DNA from: Mactromeris polynyma
Lineage: Eukaryota > Mollusca > Bivalvia > Venerida > Mactridae
Length of the DNA stretch: 64,000 bases
Assembly: GCA_032209605.1 (NCBI GenBank)
Contig: JASFXZ010000003.1
Coordinates: 10,108,807-10,172,806 of the forward strand
Reading direction: 5' to 3'
Shown here: positions 24,160 to 37,478 of the stretch, piece after piece
Numbering within the stretch: the stretch's first letter is position 1
Layout: each line of letters opens with the position of its first letter
Notes under the pieces: generated by a model
Databases searched by the model: none
What the model was told of the DNA's origin: nothing
Seen by the model: only the letters and a program-made list of their open reading frames with translations
Made by a program: the position numbers and the translations under genes

Positions 24160-24530
24160 ATGTTTTGTCATTAATATGAAGAACTAAAATTAAAAAAAGA
24201 ATAAACGATTGTTTTAACAAACACCTTGGTATGAGAGACAGGTCGTTTATCTGGATGTTGGACTTATTTTTAGCAACTAATTTTCTCTGTTTTTGTATTT
24301 CCGAGTGTTTTTATTATTTGTTTCTCCGTGGATTCCCGGGACAGTTTTGAGAATGTCAGATTGAAGGTAATTTACATGTGTTTTACATTTTATTTTTGAT
24401 ACTAAAATGTTCATTTACAAATAATTCAGGTTTGCCATAGATGTGGATCAAAATGCGAAATAATACCATGTTGTGTAGAATTAAATTATGTAGATGTGGA
24501 AACAATCATATCTTATTCATACATTGTACA

Positions 24531-24700
24531 TACAGTAAAACCTCACAAAAATACCATCTTGATAATGGGACCACCTCAAAATGTTCAAGTCCATTTTTAC
24601 TGTTTTGATCTTTATTCAATCTCAATATTAGGATCATCTCAATACGAAGATTATGTTTCAAGCGTCCCAAGGGTAGTCGTCTTATTGATATTTTACTGTA
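24531..24700. mobile_element. MITE family 1 in intron 4 of B1
   Basis: It runs from TACAGTAAAACCTCACAAAA to TTATTGATATTTTACTGTA. It shares position with 9692-9859 and 47743-47922. Confidence 0.75.
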
Positions 24701-25559
24701 TTACTGTATTACTGAGCACGTGTATTTTACTTCTATTCAAATAATGATATTATTAACCAAATATTGTTTATCTGTAATTTGCGTATCATAGAAACATAAA
24801 GCTTCCTCCCAACATCTTAATTTCGACGTGGTCTTGAAACGATTTTGCTAGTATCCCCATCACAACTGAATCATAAAAGAGAGGTTATGTTGTTATAGGG
24901 AACGCCACATACGCCTCCCCACACAGACCCTCGGGAAAACAGCAGTCTACACAACATTAGGCAATGACGAGGTGCAAGGGTAAAAGGGATGCAAAGAATA
25001 ATCCGGTCAACCATAAAACATAAAGGACAACTAAGGGGGACAACAAGGAGAAACAAACTTTATTTCGTTGCATATAAACATTTGCTTTGCGTATAATGTT
25101 CTAGTTACAAAGAAGCATGTTATTTTATACAGTGGTACCCTGAAGTTAAACATCACTGCCCCAATACACCGATTGTCCTTGTTGGTACAAAGACAGACAT
25201 TCGACAAGGAAAAGGTGAGAAAACCAAGGAAGAGATACAAGAAGTTGAAGTAAGTGTACACACTTGACATGCAAGTTATCATTACTGAAACATCTAAAAT
25301 TCATTTAAGTTCGATGTGAACAAAAACTGAAATAACTGAATATTTTATGTTGGTTGTATTTATGTGTACATGAGTCTGTGTCTTTGAGAACATGCAATCT
25401 TGTCGTTGTGTTTACATTAATTCATTCTACTGCACGGTAAGTGAGTGATTTTGATTTTTACTGTAAACATTTAAATACAACTTTAACTATAAGTAAATTA
25501 ATATTAGATTTAAGCATTTACTGTTTTAGATTGTGTGCGTATTTTACCTTTCCGATTTT

Positions 25560-25734
25560 TTTGCAACCATTTCAAAGCAACAATGTCTTGAACAACAACT
25601 TCTCTTCAACAACATTTATATAATTTTCCTGATGTAAAATGATTATCAATTTAACCTCCGAAGAACAACCTCTCAACAAACCGCCAAAATTAATCGCCTC
25701 TCGAATGCATTTGCTGGCGATAGGTTGCACTGTA
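25560..25734. mobile_element. MITE family 4 in intron 5 of B1
   Basis: Repeated ACAACCTCTC-type words end in GGCGATAGGTTGCACTGTA, as in A1. Confidence 0.55.
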
Positions 25735-26505
25735 TGTTTATAAACAGGGTGTTAACAAGTTTATTCACAAAGTTAGAATTTAGATAAAATGAGAACAATG
25801 CTGTGTACACTGGCTTTATTTCGCGTCATGAAAGATTTAGAACTCTCACACAAAAAAACACTATTGGTCCATAGCGACATAGATGGAAATAACATTTAAA
25901 TCAAATACTAAAATGTTTACACTTTTTTAATACCCTGCATATTGCGTCTACCAAAGGGTTTTGTTGTGGAGAAGGTGTCCTATATCTACAAAGAAGTGTA
26001 TATGTCTCATGCTTGGCGTCGATATGCATATTGTAATTTGAAAATAGGATTCCACAATTTGAATACAAACATACAGTAGACGATCTGCATATACGCGACT
26101 TGTCCTGTGATGTGTTCCATCCATAAAATCCATCTGTTTGTCCTCTTTGATTCTCCTTAATTATCCTTTATGGTCGTGTCCCTATTCCATAACATATTTA
26201 CCATTGCGCCTCCTCAAATGCAATATGTCTAATGGACGGTTATTTTCCCGGAAGTCGGTGTGAAGATGCATTGTCTTATGTATGTGAAGTTCCCTGTATC
26301 ACTCATTCTCTCTCTTTAACATTGGTATTTAATTCTGAATTTGCAGGGATGGTCATTAGCCCAAGAGATTGGTGAATATATGTATGTTGAATGCTCGGCA
26401 AAGTTGAAAGAGGGACTCGAAGCTGTTTTTGACGAAGCAATAAGGGCCGGTTTGTAATTTGAAAAAAACAAGAAGGAAAGAAAAAGAAAGTGCAAAATCT
26501 TCTGA

Positions 26506-29220
26506 GCAAATGTTGTTCTAAGAGCCAAAGACAAATGTACATTATTTAATCTTGCTGGTCTGCACAGTACTATCTTTCAAGAACAACACCTACGCATATT
26601 TTGACGGTTTGGTGCGAGTGCTGGCTCTGGAGAAGTTAAATTCTTCCTAACTTAATTAAATATGATTGTTGAACAGAATGTTGTTTTATCAAGAGAGGGT
26701 CTCCCTAGAGAGGTTGCACTTGTTAAAAATGTCTAAATTACCAGTTAACTCTGACGAATGTGTTGATTTAAACAAGGTAAACATCAAATGTGCAACATAG
26801 TGTGGTGACTGAACTCTTGACAAAATGTTGCGCGAAACGACGTAAGACGAACTTGTTCGGAAACGTTCAATGAAACTAAAGACAGAGCGTGATTTTCGGT
26901 TTCAAATTCTGCAGCAAGACGTCAACGAGTCTATTCTTTGTTTGATCCAACCAGTGACATAGAGTATAGCATAATGTTGAATTATGGAATGCTTTACATG
27001 TTGTTAAGTGTTTGGGTGAATGTTAGCAATGTATGATTGTGATCTTAGTTATAAATGATTTTAAAGTGTAGTTCAATGTTGATCTTTGAGAGTTCAGATC
27101 GTAGACGCATTTATAAATGCGTTTTCTTGAAGACACTAGACAGGCAAAATTCAGGTGACAACTATCACCGGTTCAAATGTATATTGTTAGTATCTATTTT
27201 GTGTTTTATTTTGTCTTGCTGAAAAGGGATATTAAAATCAAGTGCTTCAAGTTGATGCTTTTATGTTTTTAAACGCATGATATTTCCAGTTAGGATTCAT
27301 TAATAGTTGCTACTTAAACAGCTGCCTGCTTTCAGGTGACCACTAACACAGGTTCAACTTGGACGCCATTTTAAATTTGGGGCTTTCGCCAATTTCACAA
27401 ATTTATGCCGGTGGTCTGATAAATTATAGACTTGTTTTACTCTTTTTGTTGACCAATCTCTTGAAATAAGCCTCTTCTCAGACAAAAGTTCCCACAATCA
27501 AGACAATGGAGAGATATAAAGACCATGTGTTGCATATAATTCATAATATTTATTAAACTTCTATTGGATAAATAGACGAGATAAAATATATGGCAATTTA
27601 AACCTGAAAAAACAAGTAGTCAGCAGTGAAAATTTAACTTTTCGTAGCTTGAAAATCAACACGCCATTCGACATATTTTTCGAAGGTTTGTTGCAAATAT
27701 GAAGACATCACATACACACTGTATGCATCAGTCAATCTGTATAATTGTTACGTTGTTCAATTTGATTAGCTCCAATTGTTAAATAGGAGTTGTAGTGGTC
27801 ATGGCGTCAAACCATTGATTCAAGATCCGAAGGTTGTGAGTTCGAACTCCAGATTGGTCTGAGTTTGATCATAAATTTTACTATCTATGAATTTTTGCTA
27901 GCTCTACATGGTATCCAACGAAGCTGGCATCGATAATTATTTATCTATACGTTTAAAATTTGCTTCACAACTGATGTTAAATAGATAAAATTAAAGTAAA
28001 TAAGCTGTGTCATTGTTTGTTGCGCTTATTGAAAAGTTAGTACCAACAAATAAAGCATTCGTATTACAGCTTGGCAAGTAAAGGTGTCTATAAAACATGT
28101 AATTATCGGTATAAATTTAACTACATATAGCTTTATAATAAATTCGTCATTCGTCTTGTTTTCTAACATTCCTGGTAAATGTATACACAGTAATTTATGT
28201 CCATAACGGATCCTAACTTTTCATCTCAGGCCATCAGTAATAAATTGCTTGTTTGCGGTTCCCCGACCAGGCCATGATTGGCTCCGACTTCCAATTTTTG
28301 GCTCGTTCCTCATGACATTTATTCCGGTCGCGACAAAGGTATACAAAAAATCTAAATTATTGACTATCAACCCAAAAATAGTGTAAGTCGGTTTACCGCA
28401 GACTAAAATTTAATTAAGGATGGTCTTGTGTAGAAAATTAAGCTTATCGTCAATAGTTTTTCTAGGACGGGATGCGGGCTATGGTTCTTCAGCTGTTGCA
28501 GACAGACAAGCCTGTACTGCCTCCTGTATTAATGGATCGGATCTTCTCCTCTGTACTAAAAATATAATACAACATAAATGCTAAGTTTGTTTGAATATAT
28601 TACACCTCGTTGCGCTCACTTTATTACATTAAGCAATATTTCAGAAATCACAAATTTGAATAAAATAAATGCAAATTGTGTCGCCATAAAAGAACAGACA
28701 TACGTAAATCAATATGCCCTTGACAATTCCAAGATCCTAAACTCAGTCAGATTGATAAATCCACTGGAGTTATTTTTTAAGTAATACTCCTTACAGCTTT
28801 TTCAATGTTTTGCTATCTTACCCCGTACCGGAAGCCTATCTTTCAGATTTTTCAGCGCGGTACCACTGGTTCGGTGACGGGGCCATTCAACGGCGAATTG
28901 AAACTGGCCAATTATGGTGACGAAATTATAAAATAGAAATATGTACCCTGACGATGTTGTATTGAAGTTTAAGATTGGAATCAGTCGATAAATAAAGGCC
29001 CCACGGAAATGTACAACATTTAGTATAAATATTTATCAACAAACGAGTGCGATTATTTTTATTGAAATAATAATTGCTGAAATTAATCTTACCAATATGA
29101 TCACTTAATCATTGAAGATTCCCTTTCATGTGATTTTTGCCAAATATTCTGATCCGGTGCCAGTACGGGCTATATCATTACTTGAGATACGTATATGTCA
29201 ATACAAATTAACGTGAGTGT
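26506..29220. other. Type B 3' flank after B1
   Basis: It is homologous to 49504-51600 after B2. It has the shared UTR block (26560-26740) and ATTAAA at 27231-27236 aligned with 50271-50276. A tRNA-like SINE head lies at 27787-27865 (TGGTCATGGCGTC and GTGAGTTCGAACTCC). A 77-base exon-like minus-strand segment lies at 28479-28555. No other gene was recognised. Confidence 0.6.
28479..28555 (-). other. Exon-like minus-strand segment, unknown product
   Basis: After an acceptor-like TTTTTAG the minus strand reads QRRRSDPLIQEAVQACLSAT and stops at 28481-28479. The duplicate at 51403-51479 keeps the same length, phase and stop. I do not recognise the peptide. Because the two copies are recent duplicates, their similarity alone does not prove coding. 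Confidence 0.25.
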
Positions 29221-29480
29221 TGCAACCTGTCTTGACTTGTCCTGTGATGTATTCCATCCTTTAAATCCCCCTGTTTGTCATCATTAGTTCTCCTTAGTTG
29301 TCCTTTATTGTCGGCCAGGCCATTCCATGCGCACCTGTTACCTTACCATTGTACCATTGAGCCTCCTCAAATGCCTTATGCTCTATGGATTGTTTTTAAC
29401 CCGGAGGTCTGTGTGTGGAGGCACTGTGTTATGTGTGTTGCGTTCCATGTAGTAACATATTCTCTCTTTTCTTAACACCG
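29221..29480 (+). pseudogene. Orphan intron 5 fragment of a Rac-like unit
   Basis: It matches the last 260 bases of intron 5 before exon 6 in A1 (11600-11860): TGTCCTGTGATGTATTCCAT, the GCCTCCTCAAATGCCTTATG word and the CTCTCTTTT tract. The sequence departs exactly before the expected acceptor and exon 6 is absent. It marks one edge of a deletion or recombination between B1 and A3. Confidence 0.7.
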
Positions 29481-32220
29481 ATGACCCCCATCGTTTATTG
29501 TATAAAACAATCTTCAATAAATGCCATAAATGCCGTACATTTCCGTTGGGTTACAGGGTAGGCTACGGTGATATAGTGTAATGCACTGAAGAAGAAGAAA
29601 AAACTCAGTACCTGCTTGGAAACGTCCGAGGCTGCATGTCCACACTTGCGTCTTGTTGATAACAATGTAGCAAGCATTTGTGCTACGGAGTTTTATGAAT
29701 GAAATAAAAGCAAGAACAATGGACGGATTACAATTCAAATGACCACGTGACGTAGATGAGTCTTTTTTCAAGCTTTGGCTTGAATATGATCTATCGGCAA
29801 AAATAATAACTTTCTGGGTATTGAACCGGTATATTGCTACCTGATGAACGTCTGTGGTGCGGAGTATATATTTACAAACAATTAAAAAAGAAAAGAATAC
29901 CTCGGGTGAGAGTCGAACTGGTGCTTAACTTTTCAATAATACATCTAAATAGAGAACGATTAACCGACTGAGTTATAGAGGCATACACAGTATAGTTCTA
30001 TGTAATTTATTGCTCAGACACACTGGGCTTGTGAATTGGTATTTACCATTTCACGCTGAGAGACGGATTGCGTTCTCCAACATGACAAGAGAAACCCAAA
30101 GTCCATGCTGTACAATGGAATATATGTATTTCTACACGGATAAAAGGAATTTTATTGCTATGGCTTTTAATTTACACGCTTGAATATTCGCTTCATCGAG
30201 CCTCTTGTTTCGGACGCATGCAGGAACTTGAGTGTTCAATGTGTAGCTAGCTTCTACGTGACAGTATAAATATGTAAGAAAGCTGAGTCTCCGCATTGCA
30301 TTCGTCCCAGTGTTTATTTCTTATATATATTGAAGATAATTACGACAAACCGTTGACGCGAGGATGTCAACGATGTTACTTTACATAAAAATATCAGCCA
30401 GCATGAAATAATTATCACGGTTCGGTCTTTTCATCTTCATTTCACGGTAAAATCGGGTATAGTGTTGCTAACCGTAGTTTGCAGAGATTCATATCGCCAT
30501 CATATCGAGCTAACCTACAGTTGGAATCAGTCTTGTTATTTTATTCCAGCTCCGAATTCAGTATTCATTAAACGAACGGAAGACAACGTGCACACGTGTA
30601 AAAATACCTTGCTGTGATCAAAGGTAAAGCACCAGGGTGCAAAGCTGGTTATATATGCATGTATGTAGTAAGTTCTTCTTCAAATAATTTTATTAGATTT
30701 TCTTTTCATAGGATTATTATTACGCGGTAATTGTTTTTCTTAGGTTATGTCAGTTTCTTGAGACCCTGCAGTCTTTTACAGGTTGTACCTGAATTGGTAT
30801 GTCCTGCAGGATATACACGCACACGTACCATGTTTCATTTATATTGCGAAAACTACAGGTATCATTCGAAGCTTGAATGTCCGTCCGTTTGTTTATCTGT
30901 ACTGTCTGCGTTGTAATTCTAACGTAAGTATATACCAAACGGGCTTGCGTTTGTGGAACTATGGTCATGTTTTACGTCATTACTGATGTTTAACAATATA
31001 TCTGTGATAATCTACTTTCACATTTGCAACCATGATACCAATTAACCCTAAATACACGATCGAAAACCAGTGACAATCGGTAGTAACCAGATTGGTCGAC
31101 ACGATCATCATTGAACGCCACATACCGGAAACGTCAAATGCGTTGCAAATGTTGATTACAAAAGTATAATTCAGTAACCAGCCTTTTCCTGCGTTTCCTA
31201 AACCATTCCATTTACTGCACACACGACAATGCAATTGAACAATTGAACAATTATTTGATATGTTCATCATCATCATCAATTGCCATGCACTGACTGTGTT
31301 AATACATGTTGATGTCTTTATGTTCCTCAAGCATGACTTTATTTTGTTATTTCACTAAAATGTGATATTTCACTTAAATGTGAAAGTCCTATATTTCGTA
31401 CACAACACGTGTTGTCAACAAATACCAAGTTGAAAGTTAACAAATACTGGCGCGCTTAGTATAGGTTAAAGCGCATATATTGAAATTAAAAGCAAATTAA
31501 GTGCAAGGAAGCGTCAGCTACCGCAGCACTTAATTTGTTTATAATTCTAATGTGTGTATATTGATTAGCAGATTTACTTAATGAAAACACTTAATAGATA
31601 TTGTGCCAAATGCCATAATAAATGGATTAGTTGACCAAACATTTGAAAAATTCTGGATGCTTATTGGATGTAAGACACAGGAAGAGGCGGAGTAATCTAT
31701 AAGTAAATGAAAGTGTACAAACGCAGTTGGAAATGCACACATCTGCTGAACAACTCCATGTTGGTTGTTTGATCAAAAACACTATCACCAAATGCAGTAA
31801 CTACATTTAGGATGGTTAAATCAATACGGTATAATACACCCCCTACGCCCCAAGCTTGGTGTAAATACATTATCCTGGTTAATGCATTTCGACACACTTT
31901 TCTGAAAATTCAGTTCTTCATATCAATGGCCAAAATTTGTTTTGTTCTTGTATCTGATATGAAATTTGATTCCTGATAATTTATTCCGAATGCCAAAATC
32001 TAGAAATACCATGTCTGTATACAAGGGAGGTAATAAACAGTTTACGTCAATACAACGTTTTTGAATTCCGCTATGAACTTAAATAACACTGTTTGCTTTT
32101 GGCGGAAGTATAATTATATCGTGAATATACCGTTACTTACGTATTCTTGTTTCTACATCGAATTGCAACAGGAATTATACAGTTCGCTAATCCGATAAAT
32201 GTTTCGTATTAAATACAGTC
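29481..32220. other. Unique spacer, no recognised gene
   Basis: I see no exon of the array and no convincing host gene. A tRNA-like minus-strand stretch is at 29895-29985 (TAACTCAGTCGGTTAATCG, an A-box, and AGTTCGACTCT, a B-box) with an over-long middle. It is more likely a tRNA pseudogene or SINE head than a working tRNA gene. Short ORFs here lack recognisable motifs. Confidence 0.5.
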
Positions 32221-32367
32221 GATTATTTCAATGGAATTTCATGTTAATCCCTACATGAGAGTCACGTAATATCCGCGCCTGGGACTCAGTTCTCAGAACT
32301 CTCAGCAAAGTCTTGAGTATGAAAAGCTCAGATTTGAATGGAAGAATTGAGTGTTGATAGCTATAAA

Positions 32368-32465
32368 CAGTCGAGCTTTGTTTATTCGACAACCTTTTAT
32401 CCGAATACTCGGAATGACTCGAAATAAACATCAGGTCCCAAAATGCATTCTTATGCACGTCGAAT
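32368..32465. mobile_element. MITE family 2, left half only
   Basis: It starts CAGTCGAGCTTTGTTTATTC and runs to GCACGTCGAATA, then joins array promoter sequence. The right half is missing, so a deletion passed through it. Confidence 0.6.
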
Positions 32466-32499
32466 ACATACATACAAATATTAAGGGTATCACTGTTGT

Positions 32500-33271
<772 letters not shown>

Positions 33272-33789
33272 TAAGTAGCATTTATTCATCATATCTTCTA
33301 TTTTTTAATATTTGGTAACCTGGTAAATATGACTGAACTGAGTTCACTAGTTTGATAAAGCATTTTACATTAAAATGAATCGACTTATCGACAGTGAAAC
33401 GGCATTTATCACTCTGACAAGCCACTCAGACCACTATTAAGATACTATTGTTTAGTTTACATTATTTTCCGAAAATTGCTAAGTCATTCGTTTTTTAGCA
33501 TGTTATTACACTTTATTCTGCGTCTGTCAGTTGGTTCGGATTGCTTCGAGCTTTACAACAGCACTTCAGTTATATGTGCCAGTCAGTTGACCTCACCAGT
33601 GCGCATGGGCTGCACACCAGTACTACCTTGCTCATCCACAAGTAACTGTCAACTTCTCCACATGAATCAGAGTTCAGAGGTGGAGGATTAATGCCTTTGG
33701 ATGCATTTTCTTCCACAAGCAACTATGAAATCCCCATATGAATCAGAGACGGAGGCCTAATATTGACATTCGGTGCAATACATTCAGTC

Positions 33790-34050
33790 AAATTGTCACA
33801 GAAAACATACGCCTCACCCGGAGTTCAAACCCACGACCTCTGAACTGGCAGTCGAGCTCGTTACCGGGTGAACGAACCAGATAGGCATGTGTTCTAATGG
33901 TATCGTTCGTGATATATATATATTTCATGAAATGTGTTTTAGATGGACTGGGATCCTTCGGGATTACTGTGTTGCCTGTCAGGGTGCAACGTCGGGAGAC
34001 CTGTGAAATTGTCATTGATAAGGAAGTTGTCTGGAGTTGTAACATAACAC
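33790..34050 (-). mobile_element. tRNA-related SINE
   Basis: On the minus strand a leader with GTCTCCCGACGTTGCACC is followed by a tRNA-like segment at about 33880-33805: CACCCGGTAACGAGCTCGAC, then GTGGGTTTGAACTCC (B-box-like). Similar sequence was not seen elsewhere in the array. The rest of 33391-34560 holds nothing else I recognise. Confidence 0.5.
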
Positions 34051-34633
34051 AACTCCTTAAAAGTAATTAACATTAAAAATAATTAGAAATAATTGTCAGA
34101 ACAAAATATTTATTGTATTATTTGTCACAGAAAATATCTGCTATAGATTTCCATAATACACTAGGAGACAATAAAGTGCAACTTTTCGTGAGCAACACCC
34201 TTTGGAAAATGCAAATTTAGTACGTATTTAGTATCTACACACATTTTTCAATATCTTTCATAGCATAAATGCTTCCAATTCTGATCTTCAACTAAGGATG
34301 TTATTAAACATTTTGTTGGTAAAAATACCATCTTGGTTCAACAGTTAGTGAAGACTGAATATGATCTGAAACGATAATTGTATCTGTACGATAAATTAAC
34401 TATGCTAGTTTTGTAGTTACATCCCCTGACAATCCGCTGGTGAACGACGCTGTTAATGACATGTTTATCTTAAAGTAAAACTGGATTAACATTGAATATG
34501 CTACTCAAATGACTGTTTGTGTTGCTCAATGAAATAAAATAAATGAGTTGATACTAAATTGTCTTCATTAGTTCTTACAATAACTCCCCTCGTTTTGTAA
34601 ATCTGGTCAATGTTATCGTATAAAGCACATATC

Positions 34634-35230
34634 AATGTGTACCCCATCGAGAGGAAATTCAAGTGCAATATTGGTTGTCAAAAGTTCACCCCTGCAGAAA
34701 AGAGCAACCCTTTTTAATCAATGTAATATATATTGCAGTAGTTGAATACATGATACATGGATAATTATGGTATGCAATAATATTAAAATAATAATTATGA
34801 ACTGTGCATAATAGCCATGTCATACACACCAACACGTAGGAGAGCACAACAAAGAGTAGACTCTTATTTCCAGTGTGGTCCTACGTGTTGGTGGCATGAC
34901 ATAGCGAGACATAATAATTTAATTAATTGATATCACAGAAATTTAAAAATATCACAAGAAAATAAATATATCACAAAATGCCACATACCTAATAACATTA
35001 TCACAAGATTATATACAATAAAAGACATTACATTATCGTTTAAATATCACAGATTACTGCATTTTATTACATACAATCCATTTTTTCAGTTATATACGTG
35101 GTGTTGTTTTACTTAATCAGTTTTCCTGGTATTAAGTAACAACCAGTACTATCTTACCCTACCACAGTTTTTCACAAGAATCAGAGGAGTAGGATAAATG
35201 ACCGTAGCCAAATGTTACGGAAGGACATCA
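34634..35230. repeat. Duplicate of the A1 3' flank
   Basis: It matches 13115-13385 in pieces (AATGTGTACCCC, CAAGAATC and ACGGAAGGACAT words), showing that a type A unit once ended here before B2. It contains a foldback repeat at 34816-34902 and ATCACAA-rich simple sequence at 34930-35050. Confidence 0.6.
34816..34902. repeat. Inverted repeat (foldback)
   Basis: The arms CATGTCATACACACCAACAC (34816 on) and its near complement ending GTGGCATGACAT (to 34902) give about 25 paired bases around a 37-base loop. It is absent from the paralogous flank of A1, so it is an insertion. Confidence 0.7.
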
Positions 35231-35239
35231 TGCCCTTCC

Positions 35240-35680
35240 CAAATAAGTGAGCAAAACCCGGTTTTAAACTGGGTTTAATCCAGGTTAAACGCAGTGGTAT
35301 TGGCATCGGGTTAAAACTGGTTTTTTTCTAGGCAAAATATGGATTTTCTCGAGAAAAACCTACAAAAAACACAGTTTTAATCAACTTAGTGGTTTTTTCT
35401 GAGTTAATTGTGGGTTTTTTAACACACTCCAGAAGGTTTTTTTTTATGGACTTAAAGTGAGCAAAAGTTTTTAGGCATAAAAAAACACTTTTTCTTTCCA
35501 GTGAAGCGAGTTAAAAAAAACGCTTAAACCCCACTTCTTGATATGTTGGTTTAAGTGGGTTTTTAAACTCACTTATTTCCAAAAAGAATCGCTTAAAATC
35601 CACTTTGTTGTCCAAAAAAAACAGAAAAAAATCACTTTTAAGTAAAAACCCAGAAAAAACTCGGATATGTGCGGATATAC
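35240..35680. repeat. AAACCC/GTTTTAAAC-iterated element
   Basis: It is an insertion relative to the A1 flank, built from repeated words such as GGTTTTAAACTGGG, AAAACCCAG and AACTCACTT on both strands. Clear terminal repeats were not found. It is a probable non-autonomous element of unknown class. Confidence 0.4.
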
Positions 35681-35686
35681 AAGGTA

Positions 35687-35868
35687 CTACTGTCGGAGCT
35701 CGTTTATTCGACAACCTTTTATCCGAATACTTGGTATTATCCGAAATAAATATCAAATTCCAATGTATCTTCTTAGACATGTCATATTGAAATAGGTTAT
35801 TCGAAACCATGTTTATTCGAAATAAAATTTCCAACCCGATGGATTTGAATGAACGAGGTCCGACTGTA
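35687..35868. mobile_element. MITE family 2 upstream of B2
   Basis: It runs from CTGTCGGAGCTCGTTTATTC to GAACGAGGTCCGACTGTA. It is the paralogue of 14072-14232 upstream of A2. Confidence 0.7.
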
Positions 35869-36213
35869 GTTTTAGAATGGTGATAAATCCAGTGTGTCCT
35901 ATTGCATTATATGATTTGATTTTCCACCGTCTCATCTAACTTCAACAGTATATCTTAAAAATATACATCCATTTGGGCATTTCAATTTGCTTTTAAACTA
36001 TTATATGGAATCTATCCAGCCGACTTAAGAAAGGTCGGTTGCGCTACTTAAGTGTCCGCCGGTGGTCTCCCGCCTCTCTATTAACTGCAATATTCTCTAC
36101 ATGGTACTGACTATTTATGTGACTTCAAGACACATTACAAACACAAACACAGTGAAGAGGAGAAAACAACTGCATGTATTAATGTATGGGCTTACGTTGA
36201 GCATACTCAACGG

Positions 36214-36913
36214 TGGCGCTATTTCTTGCCCATATATGTCCTAATTCAAACTTATATTGGTATATAATGTCTAAGTTACGGCTTTAAGAAATAAAGTCCT
36301 TTTTCGACAACATGTGTGTCTGTTTTAATTATACCATACTAGCTTCACCAGTCACCATCACCACCAGAACAATAAATGTTTTGTATACCTGTATAAAATG
36401 TTTTATTGCAGAAAGGGGTGATATTGTTATCACGGCTTTCACATCTATATGAAATCTTAGTTGACTACTCGCCGTGTTTTTATATTATGCATAGTTCGAC
36501 TAGCCGCCGTGATCCTTTGTTTACACATACGACTTTCACGCGACGACGCCGTGTTAATTACACTTCCGGTCCGGCGCATGCGCAGTCCACTCATTAGATG
36601 CGCTTTCTGCGTAGATTAACATGTTTTCAACTGGCTCTTAAATTTCTTTATATTACCACCACCTCCACTCCTCCTTCCACATGCGGCGGCTGATCGAACT
36701 ATTTTGTTTAAACTGTTAAACTGTTTATGTCTTGCTTGGTCATATATGTGATGGCGCTATTTCTTGCCCATATATGTCCTAATTCAAACTTATATTGGTA
36801 TATAATGTCTAAGTTACGGCTTTAAGAAATAAAGCCCTTTTTCGACAACATGTGTGTCTGTTTTAATTATACCATACTAGCTTCACCAGTCACCATCACC
36901 ACCAGGACAATAA
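36214..36913. mobile_element. LTR-like direct repeat pair (short element)
   Basis: Two 162-base direct repeats, 36214-36375 and 36752-36913, differ at only a few bases and flank about 376 bases. Each starts TGGCGCTATTTC, has a TATA-like stretch (TTGGTATATAATG), AATAAA-type AAGAAATAAAG and a CA near the end. Compared with the A2 upstream region (near 14435), about 0.7 kb is inserted here. LTR-like order (TATA then poly(A) signal) suggests a miniature or internally deleted LTR retroelement. No coding sequence lies inside. Confidence 0.5.
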
Positions 36914-37478
36914 TCAATAATTAGACCAGCGTTGGGACACTTGAAAACTGGTCTTCTTATTGAGTTGGTCTTTTAGGATGAATAAATAGCACAACAGTCA
37001 AAATGGACTTGAAACCGTGTTATTAATTTTGACATGGTCTTATTATTGAGGTGGTCTTTGTGTAAAGTTTAACTGTACTCTTTGATCTACATTTACTCTT
37101 CCCATTGCGTGTGTAAAATTTTCACTTATTTTTTCCTTGATTTTACTTAAAAACCTCCTCGAAATTAAGACCACCTCATTTATAAGATCGTATTTTATGG
37201 TTTGGTTCAGGTTTTAATACTTCTTCAATGTCATATCCTATATCTCAACTCGATAATCAGACCACCTCACGACTATGACCGACTTCATTCAGTAATAATA
37301 GTGGTCTTATTTTTGAGGTTGTATAAGTTTTGCTGCCATATACAAATGTATCTTAGTTTATTTTATCACATACAAAGTACATGAAGTTTATATACTATGA
37401 ATACGTTTATCAGTATAAACTTGAATTTAAACCGGGAAGTCTCGATTGTTATCATTGACGACGTGAACGTCCGTTGAA

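Larger units (their letters stand above)
23502..26505 (+). pseudogene. Rac-like copy B1, exons 3-6, broken
   Basis: Exon 3 (23502-23619) is open but reads [20 protein letters not shown] and DTARQ, losing the G3 glycine. Exon 4 (24304-24366) has its acceptor CAG changed to CCG; the next AG would shift the frame. Exon 5 (25133-25249) is open: [20 protein letters not shown] then TDIRQGKG. Exon 6 (26347-26505) meets TAA at 26455-26457, cutting 15 residues including CKIF, which is still readable beyond the stop. Exons 1-2 are missing. Closest in the array to B2. Confidence 0.85.

Noticed and set aside
29895..29985. Possible functional tRNA gene on the minus strand
   Set aside because: A- and B-box words are present but the middle is too long and the acceptor stem pairs at only about five positions.
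33805..33880. tRNA-like minus-strand segment as a real tRNA
   Set aside because: Long conserved non-tRNA leader attached to it marks it as part of a SINE.
34930..35050. Repeated ATATCACAA words resembling a spaced repeat array
   Set aside because: Units vary in length and sequence and lack regular spacers; simple AT-rich repetition in animal DNA, not a CRISPR-type array.
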